Counted from the stretch's first letter, positions 1-11,919 are shown. The stretch: DNA of 64,000 nt from Thalassolituus marinus (GCF_020320395.1 NZ_JAEDAH010000099.1:64976-128975); one strand, 5' to 3'. Numbers and translations: made by a program. The notes: generated by a model not told the origin, from the letters alone.

Positions 1-2025
<2,025 letters not shown>

Positions 2026-2652
2026 ATGTACCGGGGATTTCTGTTGTCATTGTTGGTGATGCTGCCGTTCGCAGCGCAGGCTGATAGTGTGGAATCCATG
2101 CTGCAGGAAATGGCCATTATCGAGAAAAATACGGCGCTGTTAGGTGCCGCCCTGGAAGATGGCCAGGAGCGAGCGAGTTTGTGCATTCACTGCCATGGCG
2201 AAGACGGTAACAGTAAGCGTGATTACATTCCGAATCTGGCTGATCAGAATGCTTCATACCTATTTACTCAATTCGAACATTTTGCCGATGGCACACGTAA
2301 AAACTATGTTATGAGTAAACTGGCCGCCAACCTGACCAAGGATGAGCGTATTGCAATTGCTCTGTACTTTTCACGCAATGAAGTAAAAGCGCGTCCTCAG
2401 CCTGTAGCTTCCAGTGAAAAAGGCGCAACTGTCTACAACAGTGTGTGCTTTGTATGTCACGGCAAAGAAGGCAAGGGTAGTCAGCAATATCCGCGTATCG
2501 CGGGTCAGCCATATGATTATCTGAAAGCCACATTGATGAAGTTCCGTAATAACGATCCGGAGCGTCAGAACTCACCAATGATGGGTGTAATTCGCGGTAT
2601 GTCGGAAGCACAGCTGTCCGATGTGGCTGCTTATGTTGCGAATATGCAATAG
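2026..2652 (+). CDS. dihaem cytochrome c, c4-like, exported
   Basis: Periplasmic electron-transfer protein of 208 residues, most like the cytochrome c4 family that passes electrons to terminal oxidases. An N-terminal signal peptide (MYRGFLLSLLVMLPFAAQA) is followed by two CxxCH haem-binding sites: CIHCH at residues 53-57 and CFVCH at 141-145. Each is followed by a cytochrome c fold with candidate axial methionines (YVMSK near residue 96 and PMMGV near 185). The ATG at 2026 is chosen because it places the signal peptide at the N terminus; an open frame extends 84 codons further upstream. The stop overlaps the next gene by 32 bp, so translation of the two may be coupled. Membership of c4 rather than another diheme class is an inference from size and spacing. 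Confidence 0.9.
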   Translation: MYRGFLLSLLVMLPFAAQADSVESMLQEMAIIEKNTALLGAALEDGQERASLCIHCHGEDGNSKRDYIPNLADQNASYLFTQFEHFADGTRKNYVMSKLAANLTKDERIAIALYFSRNEVKARPQPVASSEKGATVYNSVCFVCHGKEGKGSQQYPRIAGQPYDYLKATLMKFRNNDPERQNSPMMGVIRGMSEAQLSDVAAYVANMQ

Positions 2653-4174
2653 CAAAATACTTTGCCTCACACTGGTGGGGCTTCTGAGTGCGTGTTCCGG
2701 GCACGCACTGCGTCAGTCAGCTGGCAACAGCCAGTATCTTGAGCCTCCGGCAGATGCCCCTCTGGTGCAAGCCAGTGCACAACTTCTGCAACACCACCCG
2801 GGCCAGAATGGCTTTTCCCTGCTCACTGATGGCCGTGACGCACTGATCGCGCGTCTTCTGCTGGCGGCCAGCGCAAAGCAGTCTCTGGATCTCCAGTATT
2901 ATCTTTATCATGATGATTTATCCGGCAGTTTACTGGCCTGGGCGCTGCTTAATGCGGCTGACCGTGGCGTTCGCGTCAGGCTGTTGCTGGACGATATGGC
3001 CAGCCGCAATAAAGATGATTATCTGCGTATTCTTGCCCTTCATCCGAATGTAAATATTCGTTTGTTTAATCCTTTCCGGCGCGAATATTCCCGTGACCTG
3101 CAATTACTGACCCGCTACGGCGTTTCGACCCGGCGTATGCACAACAAAGCTATGGTGGCCGATAATTGTGTCGCGATTGTCGGTGGTCGTAATATCGGTG
3201 ATGAATACTTTGATGCTGCGACCGATGCGGTGGTTTTTGGCGACCTTGATGTTCTTACCCTGGGGCCGGTGGTCAGTGATGTGTCACAGGCATTCGACAC
3301 CTTCTGGAATCATCCGTTTTCAATTCCGGTCGCAGAACACCTGGGGGAGCCAGCGGGTACCGGCCATGAGTCGCTGCAACGATTACGCGACCAGTTGCAG
3401 CTGTGGCTGGATTCAAATCAGCAGCATCCCTACGCTGTGGCATTGCGTGGCCGTGCAGATCAGTGGCTGAACACTGGCCAGAATGCATTGTTCTGGGGGC
3501 AGGCCTATGTGCTGACAGATTCCCCGCAAAAAATTTCACAGACTCCGGAGGTTTCTCCATTGATGCTGAGCGTTGGCGGTTTGCTGAACAGCGCGCAGCG
3601 GCGGGTGATTCTGATTTCCCCCTATTTTGTGCCAGGTGAGGAGGGGACCCGATTTCTGCAGGCGCTGGCTCAACGTGGTGTCGAGCTGATTATTCTGACC
3701 AACTCACTGGCCAGTACCGATGTGCCAGCGGTGCATTCAGCGTATAAAAAATACCGTCAGTCTCTGCTGAAAGCGGGCGTGCAACTGTATGAGCTGGATG
3801 CGAAAGCCGGTAAGGGGGCAACGGAACGCAGCTGGCTGGGGTCGTCATCGGTCAGCCTGCATGCCAAAGCGCTGGTGGTGGATGATGAATTCTTTTACGT
3901 TGGCTCTATGAATTTCGATCCGCGATCCGTGCTGCAGAACACAGAAATGGGGATGTTGTTCCGTCAGCCGATACTGGGAAAAATGACCGCTAACGGCTTT
4001 ATGCAGGTGATCAGTGAAAATGCCTGGATGCTGTCTTTGCAGAATGGAGAGCTGCGCTGGAGCCGGAATACCCTCAATGGCACCGTGGTGCGGGAGCAGG
4101 ACCCGCGTGCATCTGTCTGGCGCCGTCTGCAGTCCTGGGTGCTGGGTTTTTTACCCATCGAGACCGAGCTGTAG
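2621..4174 (+). CDS. phospholipase D / cardiolipin synthase-like lipoprotein
   Basis: Phospholipase D superfamily protein of 517 residues with two HKD motifs: H174-K176-D181 (HNKAMVAD) and H414-K416-D421 (HAKALVVD). Each is followed by a typical G-G/S-x-N turn (VGGRNIGDEYFD and VGSMNFDPRS). The N terminus is a lipoprotein signal with lipobox LLSAC, giving an acylated Cys at residue 25. Family members such as E. coli ClsC (YmdC) make cardiolipin from phosphatidylglycerol and phosphatidylethanolamine; other members are phospholipases. No ClsB- or MdoG-like partner is nearby, so the substrate is open. An in-frame ATG at 2633 is an alternative start that keeps the lipobox. The gene starts inside the end of the cytochrome gene. 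Confidence 0.88.
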   Translation: MWLLMLRICNSKILCLTLVGLLSACSGHALRQSAGNSQYLEPPADAPLVQASAQLLQHHPGQNGFSLLTDGRDALIARLLLAASAKQSLDLQYYLYHDDLSGSLLAWALLNAADRGVRVRLLLDDMASRNKDDYLRILALHPNVNIRLFNPFRREYSRDLQLLTRYGVSTRRMHNKAMVADNCVAIVGGRNIGDEYFDAATDAVVFGDLDVLTLGPVVSDVSQAFDTFWNHPFSIPVAEHLGEPAGTGHESLQRLRDQLQLWLDSNQQHPYAVALRGRADQWLNTGQNALFWGQAYVLTDSPQKISQTPEVSPLMLSVGGLLNSAQRRVILISPYFVPGEEGTRFLQALAQRGVELIILTNSLASTDVPAVHSAYKKYRQSLLKAGVQLYELDAKAGKGATERSWLGSSSVSLHAKALVVDDEFFYVGSMNFDPRSVLQNTEMGMLFRQPILGKMTANGFMQVISENAWMLSLQNGELRWSRNTLNGTVVREQDPRASVWRRLQSWVLGFLPIETEL

Positions 4175-4227
4175 CCTGATCCTGCGCTGGGTTAAAATGC
4201 CTGCTTCGTCTGGCAGCAGGTTTTCCC

Positions 4228-7200
4228 ATGTCCCATACCGACTCGCAATTACGATGGCAATTCTGGATTGACCGCGGTGGTACTTTTACCGATATCGTGG
4301 CCATTACCCCGGAAGGCAAACTGCTGACGCATAAATTACTGTCGGAAAATCCTCAGCATTACAAAGACGCGGCGGTCGAAGGAATTCGTCAGATTCAGGC
4401 ACGTTTTCCACAGTTATCCTCTGCCATCGGGCAGGTGAAAATGGGTACGACGGTGGCCACCAATGCGCTGCTGGAGCGCAAAGGTGAGCGTACCCTGCTG
4501 ATGATCAGTAAAGGTCTGAAAGACCAGCTACGCATCGGCTACCAGACCCGTCCGGATATCTTCGCCATCGATATTGATAAGCCTGCACCGCTGTACGAAC
4601 GGGTGTACGAAGTGCCGGAACGAATTCTGGCGGATGGCACCATCGACTACGAACTGGACGAAGAAGCGCTGGTGGTGCAGTTACTGGAAGCGCGTTCACT
4701 GGGTTTTGATTGTGTGGCGGTTGTACTGATGCATGCCTATCGCTTCCCGCAGCACGAGCAGCGTGTCGGTGAACTGGCACAACAGCTGGGCTTTAAACAG
4801 ATTTCCCTCAGCCACCGGATCAGCCCGTTAATCAAACTGGTGCCGCGTGGTGATACCACTGTAGCCGACGCCTACTTATCACCGGTGCTGCGCCACTATG
4901 TAGAGCAGGTAAGTGACGCATTGCCGCCAACGGAACTGCAGTTTATGCAGTCTAATGGTGGCCTCAGCGATGCTGCCGATTTTCACGGTAAAGACGCCAT
5001 CTTATCCGGCCCGGCCGGTGGTGTTGTAGGCATGGTGCAAACCGCGTTGGCCGACGGCTTTGAACGCATTATTGGCTTTGATATGGGAGGAACCTCTACC
5101 GATGTCAGCCATTATGCCGGTGAGCTTGAACGTGAAAGTCTGACCGAAGTAAATGGTGTAAAACTGCGTGTGCCGATGATGAATATTCATACGGTCGCCG
5201 CCGGTGGTGGCTCGGTGGTGCACTTCACGGATGGCCGTTTTCAGGCAGGTCCTGAATCTGCGGGTGCATTTCCCGGACCTGCCTGCTACCGCAACGGCGG
5301 ACCACTGACCATTACTGACTGCAATTTATTACTGGGAAAAATTCAGCCGCAGCATTTTCCTAATGTGTTTGGCCCACAGCAAGACAGTCCGCTGGATAGC
5401 GATATCGTGCGGCGGAAATTTACCGAATTGGCGGCACAGGTAAAGCAGCAGACAGGGCACGATTACACGCCCGAGGCACTGGCCGAAGGTTTTCTTGCTG
5501 TAGCCGTCGACAGTATGGCGCTGGCGGTAAAGAAAATATCGGTGCAGCGTGGCTACGATACGCGTGATTACGTGCTGAATGCCTTTGGTGGTGCAGGTGC
5601 TCAGCACGCTTGTCTGGTCGCTGAAGCTCTCAATATGGATAAAGTCTACCTGCACCCCTTTGCCGGTGTGTTATCGGCATTTGGTATCGGTCTGGCAGAA
5701 CAGCGCTGGCTGGCTGAAGAAGCCGTAGAGATGCCATTGCAGGACGAAAGTCTGGCAGCGATAGAGCAGGCATTTAACAATCTCCGGCAACGCAGCGATA
5801 TGGCGCAGCCTGAAACCGAAATTCAACGCGTGTATTTGCGATATCTGGGTAGTGATACCCAATTGCTGGTGGAAGCAGCAGACGTTGCCGATATGCGCGC
5901 AGAGTTTGAACGTCAGCACCAGCAGTTATTTGGATTTATCAGTAGCGATAAAGCATTGCAGATTGATGCAGTGCAGCTCGAAATGGTTGGTTCGTCGGCG
6001 GCCGCACCGGCACTGGAGCTGGCCGCTGAAACATCGACCGGTGATGAACACGCGCAACTGTATTTTAACGCTGCCTGGCAATCGGTACCGGTGTTTCATC
6101 GGCAGCAACTGGCGAAGGGTTTCAGCTACAGTGGTGCTGCACTGATTACCGATGCCAACAGCACCATTGTGGTGGAGCCAGGCTGGTCAATACAGGTGCT
6201 GGAAAGTGGTGCGTTACTGTTGATTAAAGATACCAGTGACATCCGGCAACCGCCTGTCAGCAATCGTTGCGAGCGTGATCCCGTTCAACTCGAAATCTTT
6301 AATAATTTGTTTATGTCTGTGGCGGAGCAGATGGGCTTTGTGCTGGAAAAAACCGCCAGCAGCGTCAACATAAAAGAGCGTCTGGATTTTTCCTGTGCGC
6401 TGTTTGATAAGCAGGGTGAGCTGGTTGCCAATGCTCCGCACATCCCGGTTCATTTAGGCTCTATGAGCGAAAGCATTAAAGTCGTTATGCGCGATCAACC
6501 CGAGATGCGCCCCGGCGACGCTTTTGTGCTGAATACCCCCTATAACGGTGGCACGCACTTGCCCGATGTCACTGTGGTTAAGCCGGTGTTTATTCAGTCG
6601 GAAAAAATGAATAGCCACCCGGATTTCTATGTGGCAGCTCGTGGTCATCACGCTGATATTGGTGGTATTACGCCGGGTTCAATGCCGGCCGATAGTCGTC
6701 ACATTGAGGAAGAAGGCGTGCTGCTCGATAACCTGCTGCTGATGCGTAATGGTCAGCTGCAGGAAAAAGAAATCCGCTCAGTATTAGCTGCAGCACGTTA
6801 CCCTGCGCGTAATCCCGACCAGAATATTGCCGATTTAATGGCGCAGTTGGCGGCTTGTGAAAAAGGCGCCAGTGAATTACAGCGCTTGTGCGACAGTTAT
6901 GGTACCGAGTGTATGCACGCTTATATGCAGCACGTAATGGATAACGCCGAGGAAACACTGCGTCAGTGTCTGGCCGGGCTGCCATCCGGAACCTGGCAGT
7001 CTCAGATGGACGATGGCACAACCTTTAAGGTGGCAGTACAGGTCGATCAGCAAGCGCGTTCTGCGGTTGTTGATTTCAGCGGCACTGAGTACCGGGCTGA
7101 GCAGAAACAGCATCCGGGGAATTTTAATGCGCCGTCATCCGTCGTCATGGCTGCGGTGCTGTACAGCTTCCGTGCGCTGGTGAATAAACCGATGCCGCTT

Positions 7201-7833
7201 AACGCCGGTTTCTTTCGCGCGCTGGATGTGCGCATTCCACAAGTATCCGTGATTGCTCCGCAATATCCGGCAGCGGTGGTGTCCGGTAATGTTGAAACCG
7301 CTCAGTATCTGGTCGATGTGTTGATGGCGGCTTTGGGCTTGATGGCTAACTGTCAGGGAACCAATAATAACTTCACCTTTGGTGATGCGACGCATCAGTA
7401 CTACGAAACCCTGTGCGGCGGCATCGGTGCCAGTGCTCAGGGACCGGGTGCCAGTGGTGTACATGCGCATATGACCAATTCGCGTCTGACGGATCCGGAA
7501 ATTCTTGAACAGCGCTTCCCGGTAGTGCTCGATCATTTTCACCTCCGGCCTCAGTCCGGGGGAAATGGTCTGCACACTGGTGGTGATGGTGTTGAGCGCC
7601 ATATCCGCTTTTTACAACCGATGCGGGCCAATATCATCAGCGGTCACCGCCAGCAGGCTCCGCAAGGGCTGAATGGTGGTGGCGATGGGCACTGCGGGGT
7701 GAACTTCGTGAAACGGCATCAGGGCCGTATTGACTGGTTATCCGGTTGTGCCGACGTTGAGATGGACGCTGGCGATGTGTTCTGTATTCATACGCCGGGA
7801 GGTGGTGGCTATGGTGAAGGCACCGGCCTGTAA
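4228..7833 (+). CDS. oplA: 5-oxoprolinase (ATP-hydrolysing), fused HyuA-HyuB form
   Basis: Cytoplasmic enzyme of 1201 residues that opens 5-oxoproline to glutamate with ATP hydrolysis. Order of parts: hydantoinase/oxoprolinase N-terminal domain with [14 protein letters not shown] at residues 12-25, the HyuA ATPase-like domain with [12 protein letters not shown] near residue 284, and the HyuB domain from about residue 680 ([12 protein letters not shown], then [10 protein letters not shown], then [14 protein letters not shown]). The length matches the single-chain 5-oxoprolinase of eukaryotes and many proteobacteria; in hydantoinases and acetone carboxylases the two halves are separate genes. 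A -10-like TAAAAT lies at 4193-4198, 30 bp before the ATG. Hydantoinase activity cannot be excluded from sequence, but the fusion favours 5-oxoprolinase. Confidence 0.9.
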   Translation: MSHTDSQLRWQFWIDRGGTFTDIVAITPEGKLLTHKLLSENPQHYKDAAVEGIRQIQARFPQLSSAIGQVKMGTTVATNALLERKGERTLLMISKGLKDQLRIGYQTRPDIFAIDIDKPAPLYERVYEVPERILADGTIDYELDEEALVVQLLEARSLGFDCVAVVLMHAYRFPQHEQRVGELAQQLGFKQISLSHRISPLIKLVPRGDTTVADAYLSPVLRHYVEQVSDALPPTELQFMQSNGGLSDAADFHGKDAILSGPAGGVVGMVQTALADGFERIIGFDMGGTSTDVSHYAGELERESLTEVNGVKLRVPMMNIHTVAAGGGSVVHFTDGRFQAGPESAGAFPGPACYRNGGPLTITDCNLLLGKIQPQHFPNVFGPQQDSPLDSDIVRRKFTELAAQVKQQTGHDYTPEALAEGFLAVAVDSMALAVKKISVQRGYDTRDYVLNAFGGAGAQHACLVAEALNMDKVYLHPFAGVLSAFGIGLAEQRWLAEEAVEMPLQDESLAAIEQAFNNLRQRSDMAQPETEIQRVYLRYLGSDTQLLVEAADVADMRAEFERQHQQLFGFISSDKALQIDAVQLEMVGSSAAAPALELAAETSTGDEHAQLYFNAAWQSVPVFHRQQLAKGFSYSGAALITDANSTIVVEPGWSIQVLESGALLLIKDTSDIRQPPVSNRCERDPVQLEIFNNLFMSVAEQMGFVLEKTASSVNIKERLDFSCALFDKQGELVANAPHIPVHLGSMSESIKVVMRDQPEMRPGDAFVLNTPYNGGTHLPDVTVVKPVFIQSEKMNSHPDFYVAARGHHADIGGITPGSMPADSRHIEEEGVLLDNLLLMRNGQLQEKEIRSVLAAARYPARNPDQNIADLMAQLAACEKGASELQRLCDSYGTECMHAYMQHVMDNAEETLRQCLAGLPSGTWQSQMDDGTTFKVAVQVDQQARSAVVDFSGTEYRAEQKQHPGNFNAPSSVVMAAVLYSFRALVNKPMPLNAGFFRALDVRIPQVSVIAPQYPAAVVSGNVETAQYLVDVLMAALGLMANCQGTNNNFTFGDATHQYYETLCGGIGASAQGPGASGVHAHMTNSRLTDPEILEQRFPVVLDHFHLRPQSGGNGLHTGGDGVERHIRFLQPMRANIISGHRQQAPQGLNGGGDGHCGVNFVKRHQGRIDWLSGCADVEMDAGDVFCIHTPGGGGYGEGTGL

Positions 7834-7870
7834 ATAACGGTAAATACTGTCATAAAACCCAACGAACCCT

Positions 7871-7913
7871 GTGCAGCCGTCTATGCTTAAAGCCTTAGCG
7901 TAGAAGGCTGCAC
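7871..7913 (+). promoter_or_regulatory. 17-bp inverted repeat covering the ribosome-binding site of the Aer-like gene
   Basis: Arms 7871-7887 and 7897-7913 pair over 17 positions with one mismatch and one G-U wobble, around a 9-nt loop. The right arm contains AGAAGG at 7902-7907, the only plausible Shine-Dalgarno sequence for the ATG at 7918. In the folded RNA that sequence would be sequestered. This could be a translational switch, or an operator in the DNA if a dimeric protein binds it. The structure is seen directly; the function is inferred. Confidence 0.6.
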
Positions 7914-7917
7914 GACT

Positions 7918-9474
7918 ATGAAAAATAATCAGCCGGTCACTCAGAAAGAAATTCTGGTTCCGGAAAACACAAAACTCATATCTTCCACTGATCTGAAAGG
8001 CGTTATCACGCATTGTAATGACGCCTTTGCCGTTATCAGTGGCTTTACCCGTGCCGAATTAATTGGCAAAGCCCACAACATGATCCGTCATCCGGATATG
8101 CCACCGGCCGCGTTTGAGAATATGTGGAAACATCTCAAGGCCGGGCGTCCGTGGATGGGGTTGGTAAAAAACCGCACAAAAAGTGGTGATTTTTATTGGG
8201 TCAGTGCTTACGTCACGCCGTTAATTGAGCAGAGCCGGGTTGTCGGTTACGAATCGGTGCGTGTTACCCCGAACCGGGAAGACGTCAAACGTGCCGAAAC
8301 GCTCTATAAGCGAATCAATGCCGGACAATTGCGTCCGTCGTTGCGTGAAGACTTTCCATTGTCTGCTCTGCTGTTTACGGCGTCAGGAGTGGTGTCGGCC
8401 GGATTGTACTGGCTGGCCTCATCTCCGCTGGCGGCCTGGCTGGTACTGGCTGGCAGCTCTGTCTGTTATGCGGTGCTGACCATGTATCAGAAGAAACAAA
8501 TGCCTAAAGATCTGATGAAAATTATGGATCATGCGTTTTCCGATGCGCTGGCGGCGCGGGCATTTACGGATGACGATATTCTCACTGGCAAGGTAAAGGT
8601 GGCGATCCTCAGTCAGGCCCGGCATCTGGATACGGTACTGACCCGCCTGGAGGAGTCTGCTGACGAGGTGAATGCCCATGCACGTGAAGGCCTGATGCGG
8701 GTGGAAGAAACCTGTGCCAGTCTGCAGATTCAACAGGATGAGACCGCACAGACTGCTACCGCGGTACAGGAGATGTCGGCCACCATCGCTGGTGTCTCAG
8801 AAAGCGTTCAGCATACTGCCGAACAGGCGGATGCCGTGCGTAAACAGGCGGCCAGTGGTCGTCAGGTGGTGCTACAGACACGTGAGTCCATTGAGGGGCT
8901 TAAGCGAACCGTTGATGAGATCCGTCAATCGGTGAATGAACTGGCGCAGCAGACACAGACTATCGCCAAATCGGCACAGGATATTGAACAGATTGCAGAA
9001 CAAACCAACCTGCTGGCACTGAATGCTGCCATTGAAGCTGCACGAGCGGGAGAGCAGGGTCGTGGGTTTGCTGTGGTGGCGGATGAGGTGCGTAGTCTGG
9101 CGATGCGAACCCGCGAATCCACGGCGGATATCCATTCTGTGGTCAGTGGTCTGATCACACGCAGTAATGAATCGGTCGAAGTAGCGACGCGTGGTTCAGA
9201 AGCGGCTGATGTCGGCTTCGAGCGCATGCGTGAAGCCGAGAAAATGCTAAGTTCCATTGTCGACTCGGTGGCACAGATTGCTGATATGTCGATTCAGATG
9301 GCGACCTCGGTTGAACAGCAGTCACAGGTATCCGGTGAAATCAGTCAGCAGATTGTACGTATTAATCAGCTGTCACGTGAGAGCATGGAATCCGGCGGTC
9401 AATCGGCTGAAACCGTACGCGGTATCCGCCAGATTGCCCAGGAACTGCATGATCTGGTGGTGCAGTTTCACTGA
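7918..9474 (+). CDS. PAS-containing methyl-accepting chemotaxis protein, Aer-type
   Basis: Receptor of 518 residues for aerotaxis or redox taxis. Residues about 20-120 form a PAS domain with the Aer-type signature ([15 protein letters not shown], then [15 protein letters not shown] and [13 protein letters not shown]), which in E. coli Aer binds FAD. A hydrophobic hairpin at about 143-185 anchors it in the inner membrane. The C-terminal cytoplasmic signalling domain carries the conserved hairpin tip ([30 protein letters not shown]). There is no periplasmic sensor domain, as expected for Aer. The gene stands alone, so it must act through che proteins encoded elsewhere. Its Shine-Dalgarno sequence lies in the hairpin described just upstream. 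Confidence 0.9.
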   Translation: MKNNQPVTQKEILVPENTKLISSTDLKGVITHCNDAFAVISGFTRAELIGKAHNMIRHPDMPPAAFENMWKHLKAGRPWMGLVKNRTKSGDFYWVSAYVTPLIEQSRVVGYESVRVTPNREDVKRAETLYKRINAGQLRPSLREDFPLSALLFTASGVVSAGLYWLASSPLAAWLVLAGSSVCYAVLTMYQKKQMPKDLMKIMDHAFSDALAARAFTDDDILTGKVKVAILSQARHLDTVLTRLEESADEVNAHAREGLMRVEETCASLQIQQDETAQTATAVQEMSATIAGVSESVQHTAEQADAVRKQAASGRQVVLQTRESIEGLKRTVDEIRQSVNELAQQTQTIAKSAQDIEQIAEQTNLLALNAAIEAARAGEQGRGFAVVADEVRSLAMRTRESTADIHSVVSGLITRSNESVEVATRGSEAADVGFERMREAEKMLSSIVDSVAQIADMSIQMATSVEQQSQVSGEISQQIVRINQLSRESMESGGQSAETVRGIRQIAQELHDLVVQFH

Positions 9475-9508
9475 TTTAATCTGACCGCTGGGGTAGGCTT
9501 TTGCATTG

Positions 9509-9517
9509 TGCTAGAAT
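9509..9517 (+). promoter_or_regulatory. extended -10 promoter candidate for grxD
   Basis: TGC followed by TAGAAT (5 of 6 to the sigma-70 -10 consensus) forms an extended -10 element. The start codon is 38 bp downstream. No good -35 box is present, which is common for extended -10 promoters. Inferred from sequence only. Confidence 0.4.
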
Positions 9518-9554
9518 CGCCGCCATCGTCATCCCAGCCCGAGAGAGAAGTGCT

Positions 9555-9875
9555 ATGGATATCATGCAGGTCCTTAAAGACCAGATCGAAAGCAACGCTA
9601 TTCTGTTGTACATGAAAGGCTCCCCTAACCAGCCAATGTGCGGTTTCTCTGCACGCACTGTGCAGGCGGTTATGGAGTGTGGTCAGAAGTTCGCATACGT
9701 TGACGTATTGTCGAACCCGGAAGTCCGCGCCAATCTGCCTACTTATGCTAACTGGCCAACCTTCCCACAGCTGTGGGTAAACGGAGAACTGGTTGGTGGC
9801 TGCGATATCGTGACTGAAATGCACGCCAAAGGTGAACTGAAAGAGCTGCTCGAATCAGCTGCTCCGCAAGAATAA
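9555..9875 (+). CDS. grxD: monothiol glutaredoxin, GrxD/Grx4 type
   Basis: Cytoplasmic protein of 106 residues with the CGFS active site at residues 29-32 (PMCGFSARTVQ), which marks monothiol glutaredoxins that bind and transfer [2Fe-2S] clusters with glutathione and BolA partners. The glutathione-binding features WPTFPQLWVNGELVGGCDI are present. The ATG at 9555 follows GAGAGAGAAG and gives the usual family N terminus (MDIMQVLKDQI); the open frame extends 18 codons further upstream without support. The gene is followed by a terminator that has been split by a mobile repeat. Confidence 0.96.
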   Translation: MDIMQVLKDQIESNAILLYMKGSPNQPMCGFSARTVQAVMECGQKFAYVDVLSNPEVRANLPTYANWPTFPQLWVNGELVGGCDIVTEMHAKGELKELLESAAPQE

Positions 9876-9896
9876 TCGCCTTGCGTATCGCCTCAT

Positions 9897-9915
9897 AAAA
9901 ACCAGCCTCCGGGCT
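9897..9915 (+). terminator. left half of the grxD terminator, interrupted by a mobile repeat
   Basis: The segment reads AAAAACCAGCCTCCGGGCT, which is the rising arm, loop and most of the falling arm of a Rho-independent terminator. The missing end (GG and a T-run) is found intact 628 bp later, after the mobile repeat. Joining the two flanks and removing one copy of an 11-bp duplication restores a symmetrical terminator with stem CCAGCC/GGCTGG. Confidence 0.75.
9905..9915. repeat. target-site duplication, left copy
   Basis: The 11-mer GCCTCCGGGCT directly precedes the mobile repeat and recurs directly after it at 10544-10554. It spans the hairpin of the grxD terminator. This is the expected footprint of a transposition event that makes an 11-bp staggered cut. 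Confidence 0.8.
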
Positions 9916-10543
9916 CACTAGTGTCCCACAAATTTTCATTTGAACTTTTGTGGGATATTCAGGGCCCTTTGTCCTCATAGAGGGGCCTTACCCCTCTCGC
10001 CGGACGGGCTATCTCCCCGCTTCGCGCTGTTCTGGCTCGTTTACCCTTGAAACCTTGATATTTACTGACCGCACGTCCCATCGGCCATCCATGGCCGGGG
10101 CCGCTTGCCCGAGTCCTTTCGGGCAGGTCGGAAGTATCTTCGCTTTCTGCGGCGAGCGCAGAGGCGCTGTTTTAGTGAATCTCACAGCCCTATTTCAAAC
10201 ATCACGAAGAATCTGAATTTAATGTCTCTGGCTGAAATTCAGTGATGGCCTTGTAGTAAAAAGCAGCATAGAGGAAGCCATTCCTTCGCCTCCTGGAGCG
10301 CTGAAATGAACGATGATTTTTCCGGTCCGCCGGGCATGGATGCCCGACGAGCGGACGGCGACAGGGATGTCGCATGGGCGTGAGGCCTGAAAAATCGAGA
10401 GAATGAAGGTGACGCTTCAGGAGCGAAAAGCTGGGGTCGGCCCTGCCGGCCAGGGGATAAGTTCCCCTGGTAGGCAGTAGGCTCTGCGGATTTAAAAGTC
10501 GTTTATAGAAAACAGATAGTTTTAAAACTGTGGGACAGCAGTG
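9916..10543 (+). mobile_element. 628-bp non-coding, hairpin-rich mobile repeat with terminal inverted repeats (copy 1)
   Basis: The ends are imperfect 15-bp terminal inverted repeats (CACTAGTGTCCCACA on the left; CACTGCTGTCCCACA on the right, read inward), 13 of 15 identical. The element is flanked by an 11-bp direct duplication. A second copy, inverted, begins at 63918; over the 83 shared bases I count 7 differences. No transposase-like frame is present: the longest open frame (9950-10216, 88 codons) resembles no protein I know and has no ribosome-binding site. Instead the element is full of hairpins: 9924-9955, 10082-10097, 10106-10125, 10331-10346, 10358-10373 and 10450-10470. It is best read as a non-autonomous (MITE- or MIC-like) element moved by a transposase encoded elsewhere. 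The 11-bp duplication would fit IS4-family enzymes (10-13 bp duplications), which is inference. Confidence 0.8.
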
Positions 10544-10563
10544 GCCTCCGGGCTGGTTTTTTT
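10544..10563 (+). terminator. right half of the grxD terminator (with right target-site duplication 10544-10554)
   Basis: GCCTCCGGGCTGG followed by seven T. With the last bases of the mobile repeat (AGTGG) it can still form a weaker stem of about five pairs closing on TCCG, so some termination may persist. The first 11 bases duplicate 9905-9915. Confidence 0.65.
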
Positions 10564-10791
10564 ATGCCTGCAGCACAGAAGAGACGCTGTTAAATACTGA
10601 TAAATTTAATGCCAATGAGAATGCTTTATATTGCTTTTGACAATGAATATTCCTCTTGTTAGTTTGGCCGCCGGATACCCGCTGAGGGGCTGCTCACAGA
10701 AACGTGAAGCGCCATATTCCTAAGAATTTTCAGTAAAAAGAGGTCTGTCTGTTCAGCAGCGCAGGCCCGCATAACGACAGGACGAAAACCG

Positions 10792-11919
10792 ATGCAAAAC
10801 CGTGATATTCGCTTTCTGCCAGCTCTGGCGCTGACCGCTGCCGTTGCATCTGCCAACGTGGCAGCCAGTGAAACTGACGAACTGCGTGCTGAAATGCAGG
10901 CGCTTAAACAGCAGCTTGCAGCGCTGGCTGACGCTGTGGAAAGTGCTCCGCAGGACGCCCATCAGTCCCGCGTATCGCTGGGTGGCTATGGTGAAATGCA
11001 CCTTAATCTGAACAATGGTGACGATAACGAAATCGACTTCCACCGCTTTGTATTGTTCCTCGGTGCTGAACTGTCTGAGAGTACGCGCTTCTTTGCAGAG
11101 CTTGAGCTGGAGCACAGCCTGGCGGGCGACGGAAAGCCGGGTGAAATTGAACTGGAACAGGCCTATCTCGAGCAGGATATCCGCCCGGGTATGCGTGCCA
11201 AAGCGGGTTTGTTCCTGCTGCCGGTCGGCTTGCTGAACGAAACGCACGAGCCGGAAACCTTCTATGGTGTTGAACGTAACAACGTAGAGAAAAACATTAT
11301 TCCGACCACCTGGTGGGAAGGTGGTGTGGCGCTGACTGGCGAACTGGCACCGGGTGTGAATTATGACCTGGCGATGCATTCCGGTCTGAACACCGCTGAC
11401 GGCACCATTCGTAAGGGACGCCAGAAGGTTGCGGAAGCGACGGCCAATAAAGCGGCCTACACCGGACGCATCCGCTACACCGGCGTTGCTGGTATGGAGG
11501 TGGGTGTCTCTGCTCAGTATCAGGATGACCTGATGCAGGGCGGCGGTGAGCGTGAAATCAGTGCTTCCCTGATTGAGGCGCACGTAGCCTACGCCAACGA
11601 TGGCTTCGGTCTGAAGGCTCTGTACGCTGAATGGAGTCTGGATAAGGCTGTGAATGCGATCCGTGCCGGTGCTTCAAAGCAGAATGGTTTCTACATTGAG
11701 CCTTCTTACCGCATGAATAACGTCGGTGTCTTCTATCGTCTGAGTGGTTGGGACAATGCCGCTGGCAACAGCAGCGACTCTGATTACCAGCGTCAGGATA
11801 TCGGTGTGAACTACTGGCTGGCACCGACAGCAGTGCTGAAAGCTGACTACTTCCGCGAGGAACTGGCTGATGACCTGAATGCTACCGGGTATAACCTGGG
11901 CGTTGGTTACAGCTTCTGA
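10792..11919 (+). CDS. outer-membrane porin, phosphate-selective porin O/P-like
   Basis: Outer-membrane beta-barrel protein of 375 residues. It has a signal peptide ending near ANVAAS (residues 1-23), then a short coiled coil (DELRAEMQALKQQLAALADAVES) typical of porins that trimerise, and then alternating beta-strand sequence starting VSLGGYGEMHLNLN. It ends with a C-terminal phenylalanine (GVGYSF) as required for insertion by the BAM complex. The pattern matches the OprP/OprO-like porin family; substrate specificity cannot be read from sequence. The ATG follows AGGACGAAAACCG. The 248 bp before it, downstream of the mobile repeat, contain an isolated TTGACA (10637-10642) with no good -10. The element insertion therefore lies upstream of this gene too and may affect read-through into it. 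Confidence 0.85.
   Translation: MQNRDIRFLPALALTAAVASANVAASETDELRAEMQALKQQLAALADAVESAPQDAHQSRVSLGGYGEMHLNLNNGDDNEIDFHRFVLFLGAELSESTRFFAELELEHSLAGDGKPGEIELEQAYLEQDIRPGMRAKAGLFLLPVGLLNETHEPETFYGVERNNVEKNIIPTTWWEGGVALTGELAPGVNYDLAMHSGLNTADGTIRKGRQKVAEATANKAAYTGRIRYTGVAGMEVGVSAQYQDDLMQGGGEREISASLIEAHVAYANDGFGLKALYAEWSLDKAVNAIRAGASKQNGFYIEPSYRMNNVGVFYRLSGWDNAAGNSSDSDYQRQDIGVNYWLAPTAVLKADYFREELADDLNATGYNLGVGYSF

Noticed and set aside
9950..10216. 88-codon open frame inside the mobile repeat
   Set aside because: No Shine-Dalgarno sequence, no known family, and it runs through two hairpins; the copy at the right edge does not extend far enough to test it. Treated as non-coding.
9916..10543. Group II (class C) intron, which also prefers terminators
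   Set aside because: The element has terminal inverted repeats and a target-site duplication, no reverse transcriptase and no visible domain V-like end; introns leave no duplication.
9916..10543. IS110/IS1111-type insertion
   Set aside because: Those usually make no 11-bp duplication and carry a DEDD transposase; neither fits.
10753..11583. 276-codon minus-strand open frame
   Set aside because: Shadow of the porin gene; no protein-like features, while the plus-strand porin has signal peptide and C-terminal Phe.
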